Below, in pieces: positions 54,079-64,000 of a stretch of DNA of 64,000 bases (the stretch's first letter is position 1; each line of letters opens with the position of its first letter). Source of the DNA: Chelydra serpentina (taxonomy: Eukaryota; Chordata; Testudines; Chelydridae). The stretch covers positions 23,158,501 to 23,222,500 of the forward strand of contig JBAIAC010000059.1 of assembly GCA_037349315.1 (NCBI GenBank), written 5' to 3'. The translations under genes and the position numbers were made by a program. The notes beneath the pieces are model-generated. The model was not told the origin of the DNA, made no database searches, and saw nothing but the letters and a program-made list of their open reading frames with translations.

Positions 54079-54765
54079 CTATTTCTTGTTCAGCCAATCA
54101 CTCAGACAAACAAGTTTGTTTACATTTGCAGGAGATAATTCTGCCGGCTTCTTGTTTACAATGTCACCTGAAAGTGAGAACAGGTGTTCGCATGGCACTG
54201 TTGCAGTTGGCATCGCAATATATTTACATGCCAGATGCGCTAAAGATTCATATTTCCCTTTATGCTTCAACCACCATTCCAGAGGACATGCATCCACGCG
54301 GATGACGGGTTCTGCTCGATAAAATTCCAAAACAGTGCGGACCGACGCATGTTCATTTTCATTTTCTGAGTCAGATTCCACCAGCAGAAGGCTGCTTTTC
54401 TTTTTTGGTGGTTCAGGTTCTGTAGTTTCCACATTGGAGTGTTGCTTTTTTAAGACTTCTGAAAACATGCTCCACACCTCGTTCCTCTCAGATTTTGGAA
54501 GGTACTTCAGATTCTTAAACCTTGGATCGAGTGTGCTGTAACTATCTTTAGAAATCTCACATTGGTACCTTCTTTGCGTTTTGTTAAATCTGCAGCAAGT
54601 GTTCTTAAAATGAACTACATGTGGTGGGTCATCATCTGAGACTGCTATAACATGAAATATATGGCAGAATGCAGGTAAAACAGAATAGGAGACATACAAT
54701 TCTCCCCCAAGGAGTTCAGTCACAAATTTAATTAATGCATTTTTTTGTATGAGCGCCATCAGCAT
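54079..54765 (-). pseudogene. hAT transposase C-terminal fragment, left arm
   Basis: 228 open codons, of which the last 80 or so form the hAT dimerisation region (hATC/Dimer_Tnp_hAT): CPLEWWLKHKGKYESLAHLA, then CKYIAMPTATVPCEHLFSLSG and LSPANVNKLVCLSDWLN. The region before has STLDPRFKNLKYLP, also hAT-like. The zinc finger and first catalytic part are missing. Confidence 0.85.
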
Positions 54766-54982
54766 GGAAGCATGTCATCTGGAACGGTGGCTGAAGCATG
54801 AAGGGGCATACGAATGTTTAGCATATCTGGCACGTAAATACCTTGCAATGCCAGCTACAAAAGTGTCATGCAAATGCCTGTTCTCACTTTCTGGTGACAT
54901 TTTAAATAAGAAGCAGGCAGCATTATCTCCTGTAAATGTAAACAAACTTGTTTGTCTTAGCAATTGGCTGAACAAGAAATAG
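54749..54982 (+). pseudogene. hAT transposase C-terminal fragment, right arm
   Basis: This encodes CHLERWLKHEGAYECLAYLA, then PATKVSCKCLFSLSGDIL and LSPVNVNKLVCLSNWLN, so it repeats the left arm's dimerisation region in the opposite direction. The conserved C-E-x-L-F-S core has changed to C-K-C-L-F-S, showing independent decay. Confidence 0.85.
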
Positions 54983-55814
54983 GACTGAGTAGACTTGTAG
55001 GCTCTAAAGTTTTACATTGTTTTGTTTTTGAATGCAGTTATGTAACAAAAAAAACCCTACATTTGTAAATTGCACTTTAATGACAAAGAGATTGACCTAC
55101 AGTACTTGTATGAGGTGAATTGAAAAATACTATTTCTTTTGTTTATCATTTTTACAGTGTAAATATTTGTCATCCAAAATAATACTTTGATTTTAATTGC
55201 AACACAGAATACAATATACATGAAAATATAGAAAAACATCCAAAATATTTAATACATTTCAATTGGTATTCTATTGTTTAACAGTGCGATTAAAACTTCA
55301 ATTAATTGTGATTAATTTATTTAATCGTGATTCATTTCTTTGAGTTAATCGCATGAGTTAACTGTGATTAATCTACAGCCCTAATTAAAATCACTTGGAG
55401 CTCCATCTCAGAGCATTTGTTTGGGTTTGGAGTCTGATCTCTGAATGAATTGGAGCATATCCTTGGGGGGGAAAGTGAATATTAGAGAGTAAACTACACG
55501 ATTGAATCCTTTAACAAAATCTGTTCTTAGCCTGTAACAATGTATATTGCAACTTTGATTTTTAAGAACTCCCTCATGAATAAAACATTTTTGGGTAAGA
55601 TTTTGATATGGCCGCATGCACTATGTGCACAAAGACTTGTAGTTACCATGAGCAGCCACAGGGTGGCAGGATAAATATGAAAGTATTCCACAAATACACA
55701 GTCTCTTTACTGAGGTGAACATACCCCTCAGAGCTGGGAACAATCCTTTTCAGAGCCTAGCCCTGTCAATGTGTTTGTCCCAGAAGTAACCCCCTAAAGG
55801 AGCCACTAGGCAAC

Positions 55815-56745
55815 AAAGTCAGTGAAACTGAGGATATATCTAGTGGGGTCCCACAGGGGTCTGCCCTAGATCTGATACTATTCAGTATTTACATTAATGA
55901 CTTGGATAGTGGAGTGGAGAGCATGCTTATAAAATCTGCAGATGACACCAACCGGGGAGGCTTTGCAAGCACTTTGGTGGACAGGATTAGAATTCAAAAT
56001 GACCTTGACAAATAGGAGAATTGGTCTGAAAGCAAAACGATGAAATTCAATAAAGACAAGTGCAAAATACTACACTTAGGAAGGAAAAAAATAAAATGCA
56101 CAACTACAAAATGGGGAATAACTGGCTAGGCAGTGTACTGCTGAAAAAGATTTGAGTGGTTATAGTGGATCATAAATAAAATATGAGCAAACGGTGTGAT
56201 TCAGCTGCAAAAACAGCTAATATTCTGGGGTATAAAAACAGGAGTGTCGTATGAAAGACCCAGGAGGTAATTGTCCTGCTCTACTCAGCACATGTGAGGC
56301 GTCAGCTGGAGCACAGTTTTGGGTGCCACATTTTAGAAAAGATGTGGATAAATTGGAGTGTCCATAGAAGAGCAAAAAAAATGATAAATTGTTTAGAAAA
56401 CCTGGCCTATGAGAAAAGACTAAAATAACTGGACATGTTCAGTCCTGAGAAAATAAACTGTGGGGGCGGGTGGAGGAATCTGATAATCTTCAAATAGGTT
56501 AAGGGCTGTGATCAATTGTTTTCCATGTCCACTGAAGGCAGAACAAGGAGTAATGGGCTTAATCTATAGCAAGGAAAATTTAGAAAGTTTTTCCCAATAT
56601 CTAAATTATAAGGGTAGTTAAGTACTGTAATTGGCTTCCAAGGGAGGTTGTGGAATCCCCGTCATTGGAAGTTTTTAAGAACAAGTTAGACAAGCACCTG
56701 TCTAGGATGATCTAGGTTTGCTTGGTCTTGCCTCAGCACAGGGGC
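55815..56745 (+). mobile_element. CR1 LINE fragment with decayed reverse transcriptase
   Basis: Sense CR1 starting 'tggggtcccacaggggtctg' (GVPQGS). It passes 'gcagatgacacc' (the ADDT core) and 'ttcaataaagacaagtgcaa', and ends 'gggctggactacatggcaag'. Several in-frame stops and shifts make it an old copy. Confidence 0.82.
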
Positions 56746-56759
56746 TGGACTACATGGCA

Positions 56760-58440
56760 AGGGCCATCCCAAACTGTCTTCCAGGTGTTTCTGAAACCAT
56801 CACTGAGACCTGACCAGACCCCTACAAACACATGCCATAGGTGTCCAGAGTCTTACTTTGAGAATCTGGGTCACCTTGGCTTGCCGTGCTGGGTCCAGAT
56901 GTACTAGAATGGGCTATTATATTAGTTCCACAAGACTGCTGCAGATTTCATGCTAGCTTTTAAACTTGACTTAATCAAAGGATTTCACTGCTTGGGCCTG
57001 CTCTCTGTGCGTGTCTGCGTTTTGTGCTTTCCCTGGCAAGTAATCTGCTCTGGCCCTGAAGTGACCACCACTGTTTAGAGGGGGTCTGGATTTTTTTTAT
57101 TTTTTTTTTTAAAAAGGTCCACTAACTGTTTTTTGTTGAAGAGTGACTGTACCATACAACACCTCTGGAAGAGGGCACACGTGACCGATCTGGGAAAGCA
57201 ACAGTATAGAGCAAACCTTCTTCTAGAAAGTGAGTGGGAGCATTTGTGCCAGATTAGAGATCGGGGACAGAGGCCAGAACACTGTGTGAACAGTAAGAAA
57301 GAGCCAGCTGCCTGAAGAACATAAACACAGGAACAGAAGCAAGGTGTTCTCATCTCTCTCCTGCCTTTTTTGGGTTGATTTCAAGGCACTTTTAGTCTCT
57401 TCCTAGTGCTGATGGATATGGACACTTAAAAAAAAAAAAAATCTCATTTGTACTTCAGTGACATCTCCTTGCTGCTGAGAGTCACAGCTAGATAGCCCCG
57501 CATGCTTCTATTTTGATTTTAAAAAAGGACAGGAACTTTGTTTAAAGCAACACCTAATCCAGTGGGTGTTTTAAATTCAGTCAGTACAGTGCGGTATTAC
57601 ACACAGCTCTTTGGCTGAAGCTGATAAGATTGGCATCTGGTGAATGCAGGCAGTACAATTGATTTCCCAAGACCTTGTACAGCACACGCCCTGATGCAGG
57701 CAGTAGTCTCGTGGCTGGGAGCCCGTGTTTATTTCTGACACACACTTGGCACATGCTGCCTTGGAGGTGGAACATGGCGAGCTGCAGATGTTTGAACTGC
57801 GTGTCCTGGACCGTACTGCATCACATCCCACGGAGAGCCAATATGACTCAAGTGCCTCCTCAGCCAGGGCTGCTAATGAGGGCACGTGGGGATGACGTAG
57901 GCCCAGTTGAGGTGCTGACAAATGGGTCAGCAATGGCATCAGAGTCTGCTTTCCTGAACCAAGCCAGAGGTCCAGGGCAAATACATAAGAGGGGCTTTAT
58001 TCAAAACAGCAACATTGCCTCTAGCCCCTGCTATCTCCCTACTGCAGGCTCAGCCTCACCTCCTCTCTTCCCTCCCAGGGTAAGAGCTGCTAATGCAGGT
58101 GCTGAGGTAAAGTCCCACCAATGGGGAGGAGGGATTCATTTCCAGGGTTGCAAAGAATACTCATGTCACCATGGGAACAGACAGCGCTGTGACGCAACAG
58201 CCCCAATTGCCTCTGTCACCAGGCAATTAAACAGAGAATGTCCCCATTTGGGCGGGGGAGTGGGTCTATTCCTGCCTGAAGCATCTCTTGGCCCATTTCA
58301 TGCTGCCACAAAGGCAGTCAGGGATGATGCTCGAGCCAGCCCAGCCCCTTGGCTTTGGAATTTGCCTACCCCCATAGCCTCATAAAGGCTCAGATCTATT
58401 GGCCTTCAGGGTATACTGCCAACCCCTCTGTGTGGGTAGG
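56760..58440. other. No recognised gene or repeat
   Basis: The longest frame (57675-58385, + strand) has no family motif and no splice context. An antisense cysteine-rich frame (57939-57577) likewise could not be tied to a family. Confidence 0.4.
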
Positions 58441-58578
58441 TGCTTTGGAGAGGCTGAGCTGTAGCATTTAGGTTTTGGGATGGCTGTAGTGGCGTGCCAT
58501 CTGTGTATGCAATGTGTGCTGTGCTCCAGGGACAGGCTGTGCCCGTGGGACTATTCCGCCCGGTCCCCTAACGCACAC

Positions 58579-58615
58579 GGAGGACGCCATTTTGTAGAAC
58601 AAAATGGCGTCCTCC
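58579..58615. repeat. Perfect 17-bp hairpin
   Basis: The arms ggaggacgccattttgt and acaaaatggcgtcctcc are exact inverses with a 3-base loop. A third copy of the motif, ggaggacaccattttgga, follows at 58664-58681. It is probably the heart of a small mobile element whose ends I could not place. Confidence 0.85.
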
Positions 58616-59035
58616 ACACAGTGTGATCTCACATGCACCAGACGTGTGACATCATGCCGCATGGAGGACACCATTTTGGATGCAAGTTTAGCACTGCACG
58701 CCTGACTAAAACTATCATGGCAGGCCACTGGGTGTCCGTGAGTGAGGGATGTTTGAGGTTGGCTGCTGCAGCTGCTTTTGTCTTTTTTGAATTGGCTGGC
58801 TCAAGTGCTTTGTCAAGGTGCCTAGAGCCCAGAAGCAGTGCTGTTTAGGCTTAAGTAAAAATGAATAAATACAGATACATCACAGGACCACTGCCAGTTT
58901 ATACCAGATGAGGATCTGGCCCAAGGGTTCTGTTTCCTGCTCTAGGCCCAGCCCAGAACAGGAGAAAGAGACAGAGCTGATCTAAAATTGGAGGTAACAT
59001 TCCCCCAGCAGCACTCAGCACCCCCTCCCCAGCTA

Positions 59036-59221
59036 GGGTGACCAGACGTCCCGGTTTTTGGTTCTGTCTCCCGGTCGGGATGCCATTTGTCCCGATATCT
59101 GGGCTTCTGCTGTTTTTTTTTTTTTTTTGCTCAGAGAACTTGGCTCCGTCCATTGGTTTTGTGGTTTTTTTTTTGCTTCCCCCATGTGTCCCGATTTTCT
59201 GTTTCTTTAATCTGGTCACCC
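59036..59221. mobile_element. Mariner-like MITE (GGGTGACCAGA ends), second copy
   Basis: It is flanked by TA (59034-59035 and 59222-59223). The ends are gggtgaccagacgtcccgg and, inverted at the right, gggtgaccaga. The interior holds two long T runs. It belongs to the same family as the copy at 33169-33287, with a different interior. Confidence 0.85.
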
Positions 59222-59223
59222 TA

Positions 59224-61285
59224 TCCCCAGCAGCTCTGGAACAACAGACAGTGAGAACCTAAACCACTGGTAATCAATCCCAGAGCGTGAGTCAGGAGCT
59301 GGGAATGGATAATTAACTCCCTGCCCCTCACACTGCCACAGGACCTGCCTGGCTTTGCTTGGCATTGCCCCTGGCCCCTCCCACCCACATATCAACCCCA
59401 ATCTCTCTCCTTTCCTTCCCCCATCCAAGCCACTTTCTCCTGTTTGTCTCCCCAGCACAAATGGGTCTGAGTGCATCTCCAGACAGGACTCGGGAGTGAG
59501 AGGAGCAAAGCTTTGGAGGGTGCATTAGAGCCAGTGCAGGTGGGTAGGTACGGGCTTCGGGAGCTATGGAGATATGAACAATGCTGCAAACATCAACACA
59601 GGAGGAAATAAACAGCACAACAGCAGGAGACAGGGATTTACACTGTGCCAACAGGAGCTCATTAGGGAGCTAAGAGCAGCATGACAGGCTGTAGGGGGCC
59701 TCTGCATACATTGATTGCAAGAGGGAGACTGGCTATCACAGACAGGCGGCTGCTTGCGCAGATCTTGAGCTTGTTAACTCTGTAGCCAGGGAAGAGCGGG
59801 CCGGGAAGATACAGACAGGAGTCTGAGATATGATCCTCACCAGCGCCTGCTTCAATTGCTGCTGTCAGATTTTCATGTGCCCTGCTTTCCATTACACAGC
59901 GAAATGGCGGCTCCTTTAATCAACAAGGCTTAAACAGGACTGGCATAAAGCCAGCTAGAGAGACCCAAACCAACTCACCCCATTCAGACATCCCCAGGCT
60001 AGGAGGAAGTCTGGGGTCAGACTCAAACCCTGCCACAGCCCCCATCATTACAACGGGTCAGCTCAGCACCTCAGCCGGGCCTGAGCTTTGGCTGCACTCA
60101 GACGCATCTCTGGTTACAAATGCAAGCCTCAGAGGAGAACCCAAGCCAGTACTACACTAGTGGTAGCAATTTTAAGTTTCTGTCAGGCTGCAGCCTGCCG
60201 AGTGAGGAGGACTCTGGGTCGGCTGTGCCACAAAGAGGTGATTACGGCAGAGCAATGGAGCCCTGGCCCGTGGGGTGTCTGGGGCTCGGACTTTGCAGTC
60301 CTAACAAGGATGATCTGGTGCAATGCAGCATTCAGATGATGATTATGAAAAAAATCCAGGTGGCCAAGAACCTACCTACCCCCCTCAATGGCAGCCCCAC
60401 TCCTTAGACACTAGCTAGAGTAGCGAGAACGCAGCCAGACAGAAGTCAAGTGAGAGATGCTGGCAGCCAGACCTGCACGTATTTGTAGGACTGACTCGCT
60501 CATTACCAGGTCTGCTCATTAATCTGCCCAGCAAACGTCTGGTGTCCTGTCTCCAAGAACGGCCAACTGCTTCAGAGCCAGGGAAACCGCCCCTCAGTGC
60601 ACCTGCTGGCCCCCCTTCCACACACAGGCAGGCGATCAGCTATGCTGAGCAAGTCCAGCTCCCCAGACAGGGCTCCCCAACTGGAAGCAGGAGACAAAAG
60701 GGAGCTGCACCATGTGTGTGTGTTGCACATCAAGATTCAGCCCCCTCCCCTGCATTCCCACGCTCCCTGCGCTGCTCCCATTACTGATGGGCTTTGGCAG
60801 CAAAAGGGAGAGCAGGCTGCCGTTGTGAACAGCAGGGCTGGTGAGCTGCAGGGGCAGGCAGTACCCTCGCTGGGCCTGTGGCACAGCACAGAGTCCCTCC
60901 GGAGAGCTGCCCTAGAGAGAGGCATGGAGCCTCTCTCTCAGAAAGGCGTCACAATCACTCCTCCTCTCATACACACAGCCCCAGCCCCCCCCCCACCCCT
61001 TCAGAGTACACACAGTCGCTGCTCACACAAGCACCACCCCTGTCCAGTGTCCACGCACCCTGCATTGTCTCATGCTCAGAGCACAGACCTAGGAGGTAGG
61101 CAGTGTTGCCGGAAGTACTGATAAAACAGGACTTCAGTATAAGTGCCCAGTGCACCATTGCAGAATTACTTGTAAGTACAAGTGTGCTGTGGAAACAGTA
61201 CTTGTGTTTGTAAGTAGAAGTATAAGCGCAAGTACCTTCAACTCCCGTATTCCTGCAATTGTCTGGTCAATATATGGATAACTAC
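59224..61285. other. No recognised gene
   Basis: The stretch is mixed-composition DNA. A C-rich/CA-rich patch lies at 60960-61060. All frames here lack recognisable domains. Confidence 0.4.
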
Positions 61286-61289
61286 CTAC

Positions 61290-62100
61290 ATAATAAAAGC
61301 ATATCAGAATCATTGATATGTAGGGCTGGAAGGGACCTCGAGAAGTCATCAAGTCTAACCCCCGCTGTGCTATGACTGGGCCAAGTTAACCTAGACCGGC
61401 GGTTCTCAACTGTGGTCCACCAATTCTTCAGGGAAAGCCCCTGGCGCACCGGACTGGTTTGTTTATCTGCCGCCGCGGCAGGTTCGGCCGGTTGCGGCTC
61501 CCACTGGCCGCGGTTTGCCGTCCCTGGCCAATGGGGGCTGCGGGACGCGGTGCGGGTGGGGGGCTGTGCTGTCCGCTGTGTCCCGCAGCCCCCACTGGCC
61601 TGGAGCGATGAACCGCGGCCAGTGGGAGCCATGACTGGCCGAACCTGCCACTGCGGCAGGTAAACAAACTGGCCCGGCGTGCCAGGGGCTTTCCCTGAAG
61701 AATCAGTGGACCACAGTTGAGAACCACTGACCTAGCCCATCCCTGACAGGTGTTTGTCCAACTTGTTTTTAAAAGCTTCCGATGATGGGGACTCCCCAAC
61801 CTCCCTTGGAAATCTAGTCCAGAGCTTAACTAAGTGTTTCCTAATATCTAAACTAAATCTCCCTTGCGGCAGATTAAGCCCATTCCTTCTTGTCCTACCT
61901 TCAGTGGACATGGAGAACAATTGATCACCGTCCTCTTTATAACAGCTCTTAACATATTTCAAGTCTGTTGGCAGGTTCCTCCCTCCCCCCCAGTCCTCTT
62001 TTCTGAAGAGCAAAGAGACCAGATTTTTTTTTAACCTTTCCTCATAGGTCAGCTTTTCTAAACCATTTATCATTTTTGTTAGTGCACTCATGTTAGTGCA
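61290..62100 (-). mobile_element. CR1 LINE 3' fragment (antisense), split by a hAT-like element
   Basis: Antisense CR1: 'tagggctggaagggacctcg' at the 3' end, then beyond the insert a frame (62133-61732) with LTYEERLKK, GRFSLDIRKHLVK and PREVGESPSSEAFKNKLDK, the CR1 C-terminus. Small frameshifts are evident, so it is intermediate in age. Confidence 0.82.
61397..61729. mobile_element. Near-palindromic hAT-like element, 333 bp
   Basis: The ends cggcggttctcaactgtgg and, inverted at the right, cagtggttctcaactgtgg are flanked by acctagac (61389-61396) and acctagcc (61730-61737), 7 of 8 matching. The two halves pair along most of their length: 'gggaaagcccctggc' with 'gccaggggctttccc', and 'ggttcggccggttgcgg' with 'gactggccgaacct'. 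It is non-coding. Confidence 0.87.
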
Positions 62101-62109
62101 CAAGTCCAA

Positions 62110-63315
62110 GTGTACCCAAGTACTTGGGAGCACTGGATCTGGGATCTGATTCTCAGTTTCACCGTCTCCGCATCTGGGACAGAAATGGCTGGGGAGGGAT
62201 TAGGCAAATGGCACTTTAAACCAGCTATGCGCTCCCTGTATTCCACAGGCAACGAACCGTGAGCTTGCTTAACCCCTCCGGCAGCAGCCGCTAATTTGTA
62301 TTGTGCTTCCCCTGGCCCCCGGGAGGCAGAGAATAACCACAGTGCAATTGCACTCATATCCCATGCTGGCCCCACCTGCCCTCTATGCGAGGTGTTGCGA
62401 GCAGGGCTGGCATAAGGTCCTTATGTCAGCTCTGCTAAAGCCAGGGAGGGGACATTCTCAATGGGCCTTTTCCAGCCCCTTCATGATGCCAGAGCAGGGC
62501 TTAAATGTCCCCCCAAAATCAGATCCTTGGGCTCCATTCCTGACTGAGTCTTGCAGACCACTGGATGGAAAGTGCCAAATATTCCATCCAATTCCCCTCG
62601 CAAACACATGCCTTTCTCCAGTCACATACCCGCACCTGCAAGAGCTGGCACCCTGGGGAGTATCACTGCCAGCCCCATGGTGAGCAGGTCTTCTCTCATC
62701 ACTTGCAGGCAGCACTACTCCCCACCCTACTTTTTGCAGGATCTCCTCCCTTATGCTGCAAGCAGAGCACGAAAAGCCAATGGAACTGCCCCAAAGGGTG
62801 CGCTTAACATCAGCATGTGAAACCTGAATGGCACCAGGTAAGGCCCTTCCCACTTGGGCCTCCCCACATCTGTGCAGCTGTTACATGCTCATTGTTCCAG
62901 GCTTCTTCCAGGGGTTCATTCTGATCCCCGCTGTGATAATGCCACGTGTGCACCCGCCCATGGGAATAAGTCCTGGATGGCAAGCGAGCCAGGGAAAGAG
63001 TTTCATGACAGTTCCAGGGGCTGGGAGAGTTTTGTCAGGGCACCATTAGTGACAGGCTTCTTATGGAAGTGGTGGGAAGTAGCCCCATGGCTTCATGCTG
63101 CCCTCCAATCCTTTCACAGAAGCTACAGCACCACTGTCACTGCTTCTGAAAATTGTCCTTGTTCTGTTGAAGGCAGTAGAGCAACACTGACTCACATCAG
63201 CTGAGGATCTGGCCCAACCTCTCTGCCCTTGGTGTGTTGGGTGCAGGTGTCTGAGATGTTGCTAATATACCACCTTGATTAACACAATTTGAATACAGTG
63301 ACCAGGGGCAGGATG
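62110..63315. other. No recognised gene or repeat
   Basis: I see no splice-bounded coding exon. 'cagctgaggatctggccc' at 63196 is a single arm of the dispersed palindrome family at 1646-1712. Confidence 0.4.
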
Positions 63316-63329
63316 GGCAGACATAGGTG

Positions 63330-64000
63330 TATTAGTGTAAAGGGGAGGAGCAAGCACCCTCTGGCTGAGTGCGTGCGCCTGCACACTCTCTCTCCCTCTG
63401 GTTGTGGTAAGTCTTGAGCAACTCAGCCCCTGACTGAGTCACGCACAGTCTGTACATGCACCACAAGCAAAACAAACTCCTTCCGGGGTATACAGTCCAA
63501 CAGGGGCCGATCCCAATACCCCATGGTTGGAACATCTCTTGCTGCAGCACTCCCTGGGCTCAGTCCCTTAAACGTTCCCACAGTCTTCAAACAGTCCCTA
63601 CCCTGGTATGGGGCCGGACCCCCCAGGGCTTCCTCCCTGGAGTCAATGCCTTCGCCCTCTCTGGGCCTTTCTGGCCCCAGCTCTCCAGCTGAGCCACTAA
63701 ACAGTTCAGGTCCCCTTCTGAGGATGTAGTCCAATATCATTTGACCCTCTGCAGGGTCTTCAATCCCCTCTCCTGGGCCTAGTTCAACTCCTCTCCTCAG
63801 GGATTAACTCCCCACTCTGCGGTTAGGCCTCTCCACCTGTAGCCACTGTGGGTGACCCAGACCTGCCCACTGCTCTGGGTCTCATCCCAGGGACCCTACA
63901 AACAGCAGCCATTTGCCACTGCATCCCCTTTAACTCCGCTACCACTGCTACTGTTCCCTGGGCCACCTCCCCATAGCCCCTTCACGTTCACAAACGCTTC
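63330..64000 (-). repeat. Unclassified dispersed repeat, running off the window
   Basis: The even, low-CpG, gene-free text, with purine-rich sentences in the reverse direction ('gggctgagttgctcaagact', 'aggagtttgttttgcttgtg'), reads like internal or LTR sequence of a turtle retroelement. No ends or coding motifs are visible here, so the class is a guess. Confidence 0.35.

Larger units (their letters stand above)
52400..55383. mobile_element. Fold-back hAT element, about 3.0 kb, holding an LTR
   Basis: The ends taaggctgtaaag and, inverted at the right, tagggctgtaga are related, and the 8-bp duplication ATTAAAAT is perfect (52392-52399 and 55384-55391). Subterminal 'ttaattgtgattaatcg' motifs repeat at both ends. 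Two long arms in opposite orientation (about 53787-54290 and 54770-55290) both carry the C-terminal hAT transposase sequence. It encodes no complete transposase. Confidence 0.82.

Noticed and set aside
57577..58385. A 236-codon + frame and an antisense cysteine-rich frame
   Set aside because: Neither has a recognisable domain, splice sites or poly(A) signal, and the two overlap each other.
1..64000. CRISPR arrays, bacterial operons or phage genes
   Set aside because: None seen. The tandem repeats present are microsatellites or minisatellites without spacers, and the genes are intron-split animal genes.

Overview
This is vertebrate nuclear DNA, most likely from a turtle; a crocodilian is the next best guess. 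The reasons are intron-split animal genes with long introns, several CR1 LINE copies, MIR/CORE-type SINEs, many hAT, Harbinger and mariner-like short elements, and LTR insertions of endogenous-retrovirus type. Nothing bacterial is present (no operons, CRISPR arrays or ribosome binding sites). The species call is inference from repeat content only.

Two host genes are supported, both on the + strand. The first (721-13649) is the 3' half of an NLR/NLRP-family gene. It has five leucine-rich-repeat cassette exons, each exactly 171 bp with 2-2 phase, then a short terminal exon, a stop, a 3' UTR and an AATAAA signal. The PYD/NACHT part would lie upstream of the window. The second (29273-45666) is a complete-looking synaptotagmin-family gene of six coding exons (about 407 residues). 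It has an N-terminal membrane segment, C2A, C2B and a C-terminal WHPL motif, but most calcium-coordinating aspartates are missing. All splice phases match, and one intron is GC-AG.

The rest is transposon-rich. Intron 3 of the NLR gene holds a 5.0 kb PIF/Harbinger element (3652-8652). It carries an uninterrupted transposase with a DDE triad, a two-exon Myb/SANT accessory gene on the opposite strand converging on the transposase, and a third open frame lying antisense inside the Myb intron, with a faint BEN-like pattern. The spacer at 14-29 kb holds a CR1 with an open reverse-transcriptase segment and several short DNA transposons. A GC-rich hAT-like family (ends CAGTAGCGTAGCC) occurs four times, three with perfect 8-bp target duplications.

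After the synaptotagmin gene, 46-64 kb is a set of nested insertions: a hAT element in a MIR, an LTR in a CR1, a near-palindromic hAT element in another CR1, and a 3 kb fold-back hAT element that itself holds a 1.3 kb LTR. I found no host gene between 45.7 and 64 kb. Repeat boundaries with target duplications are exact; the others are approximate.
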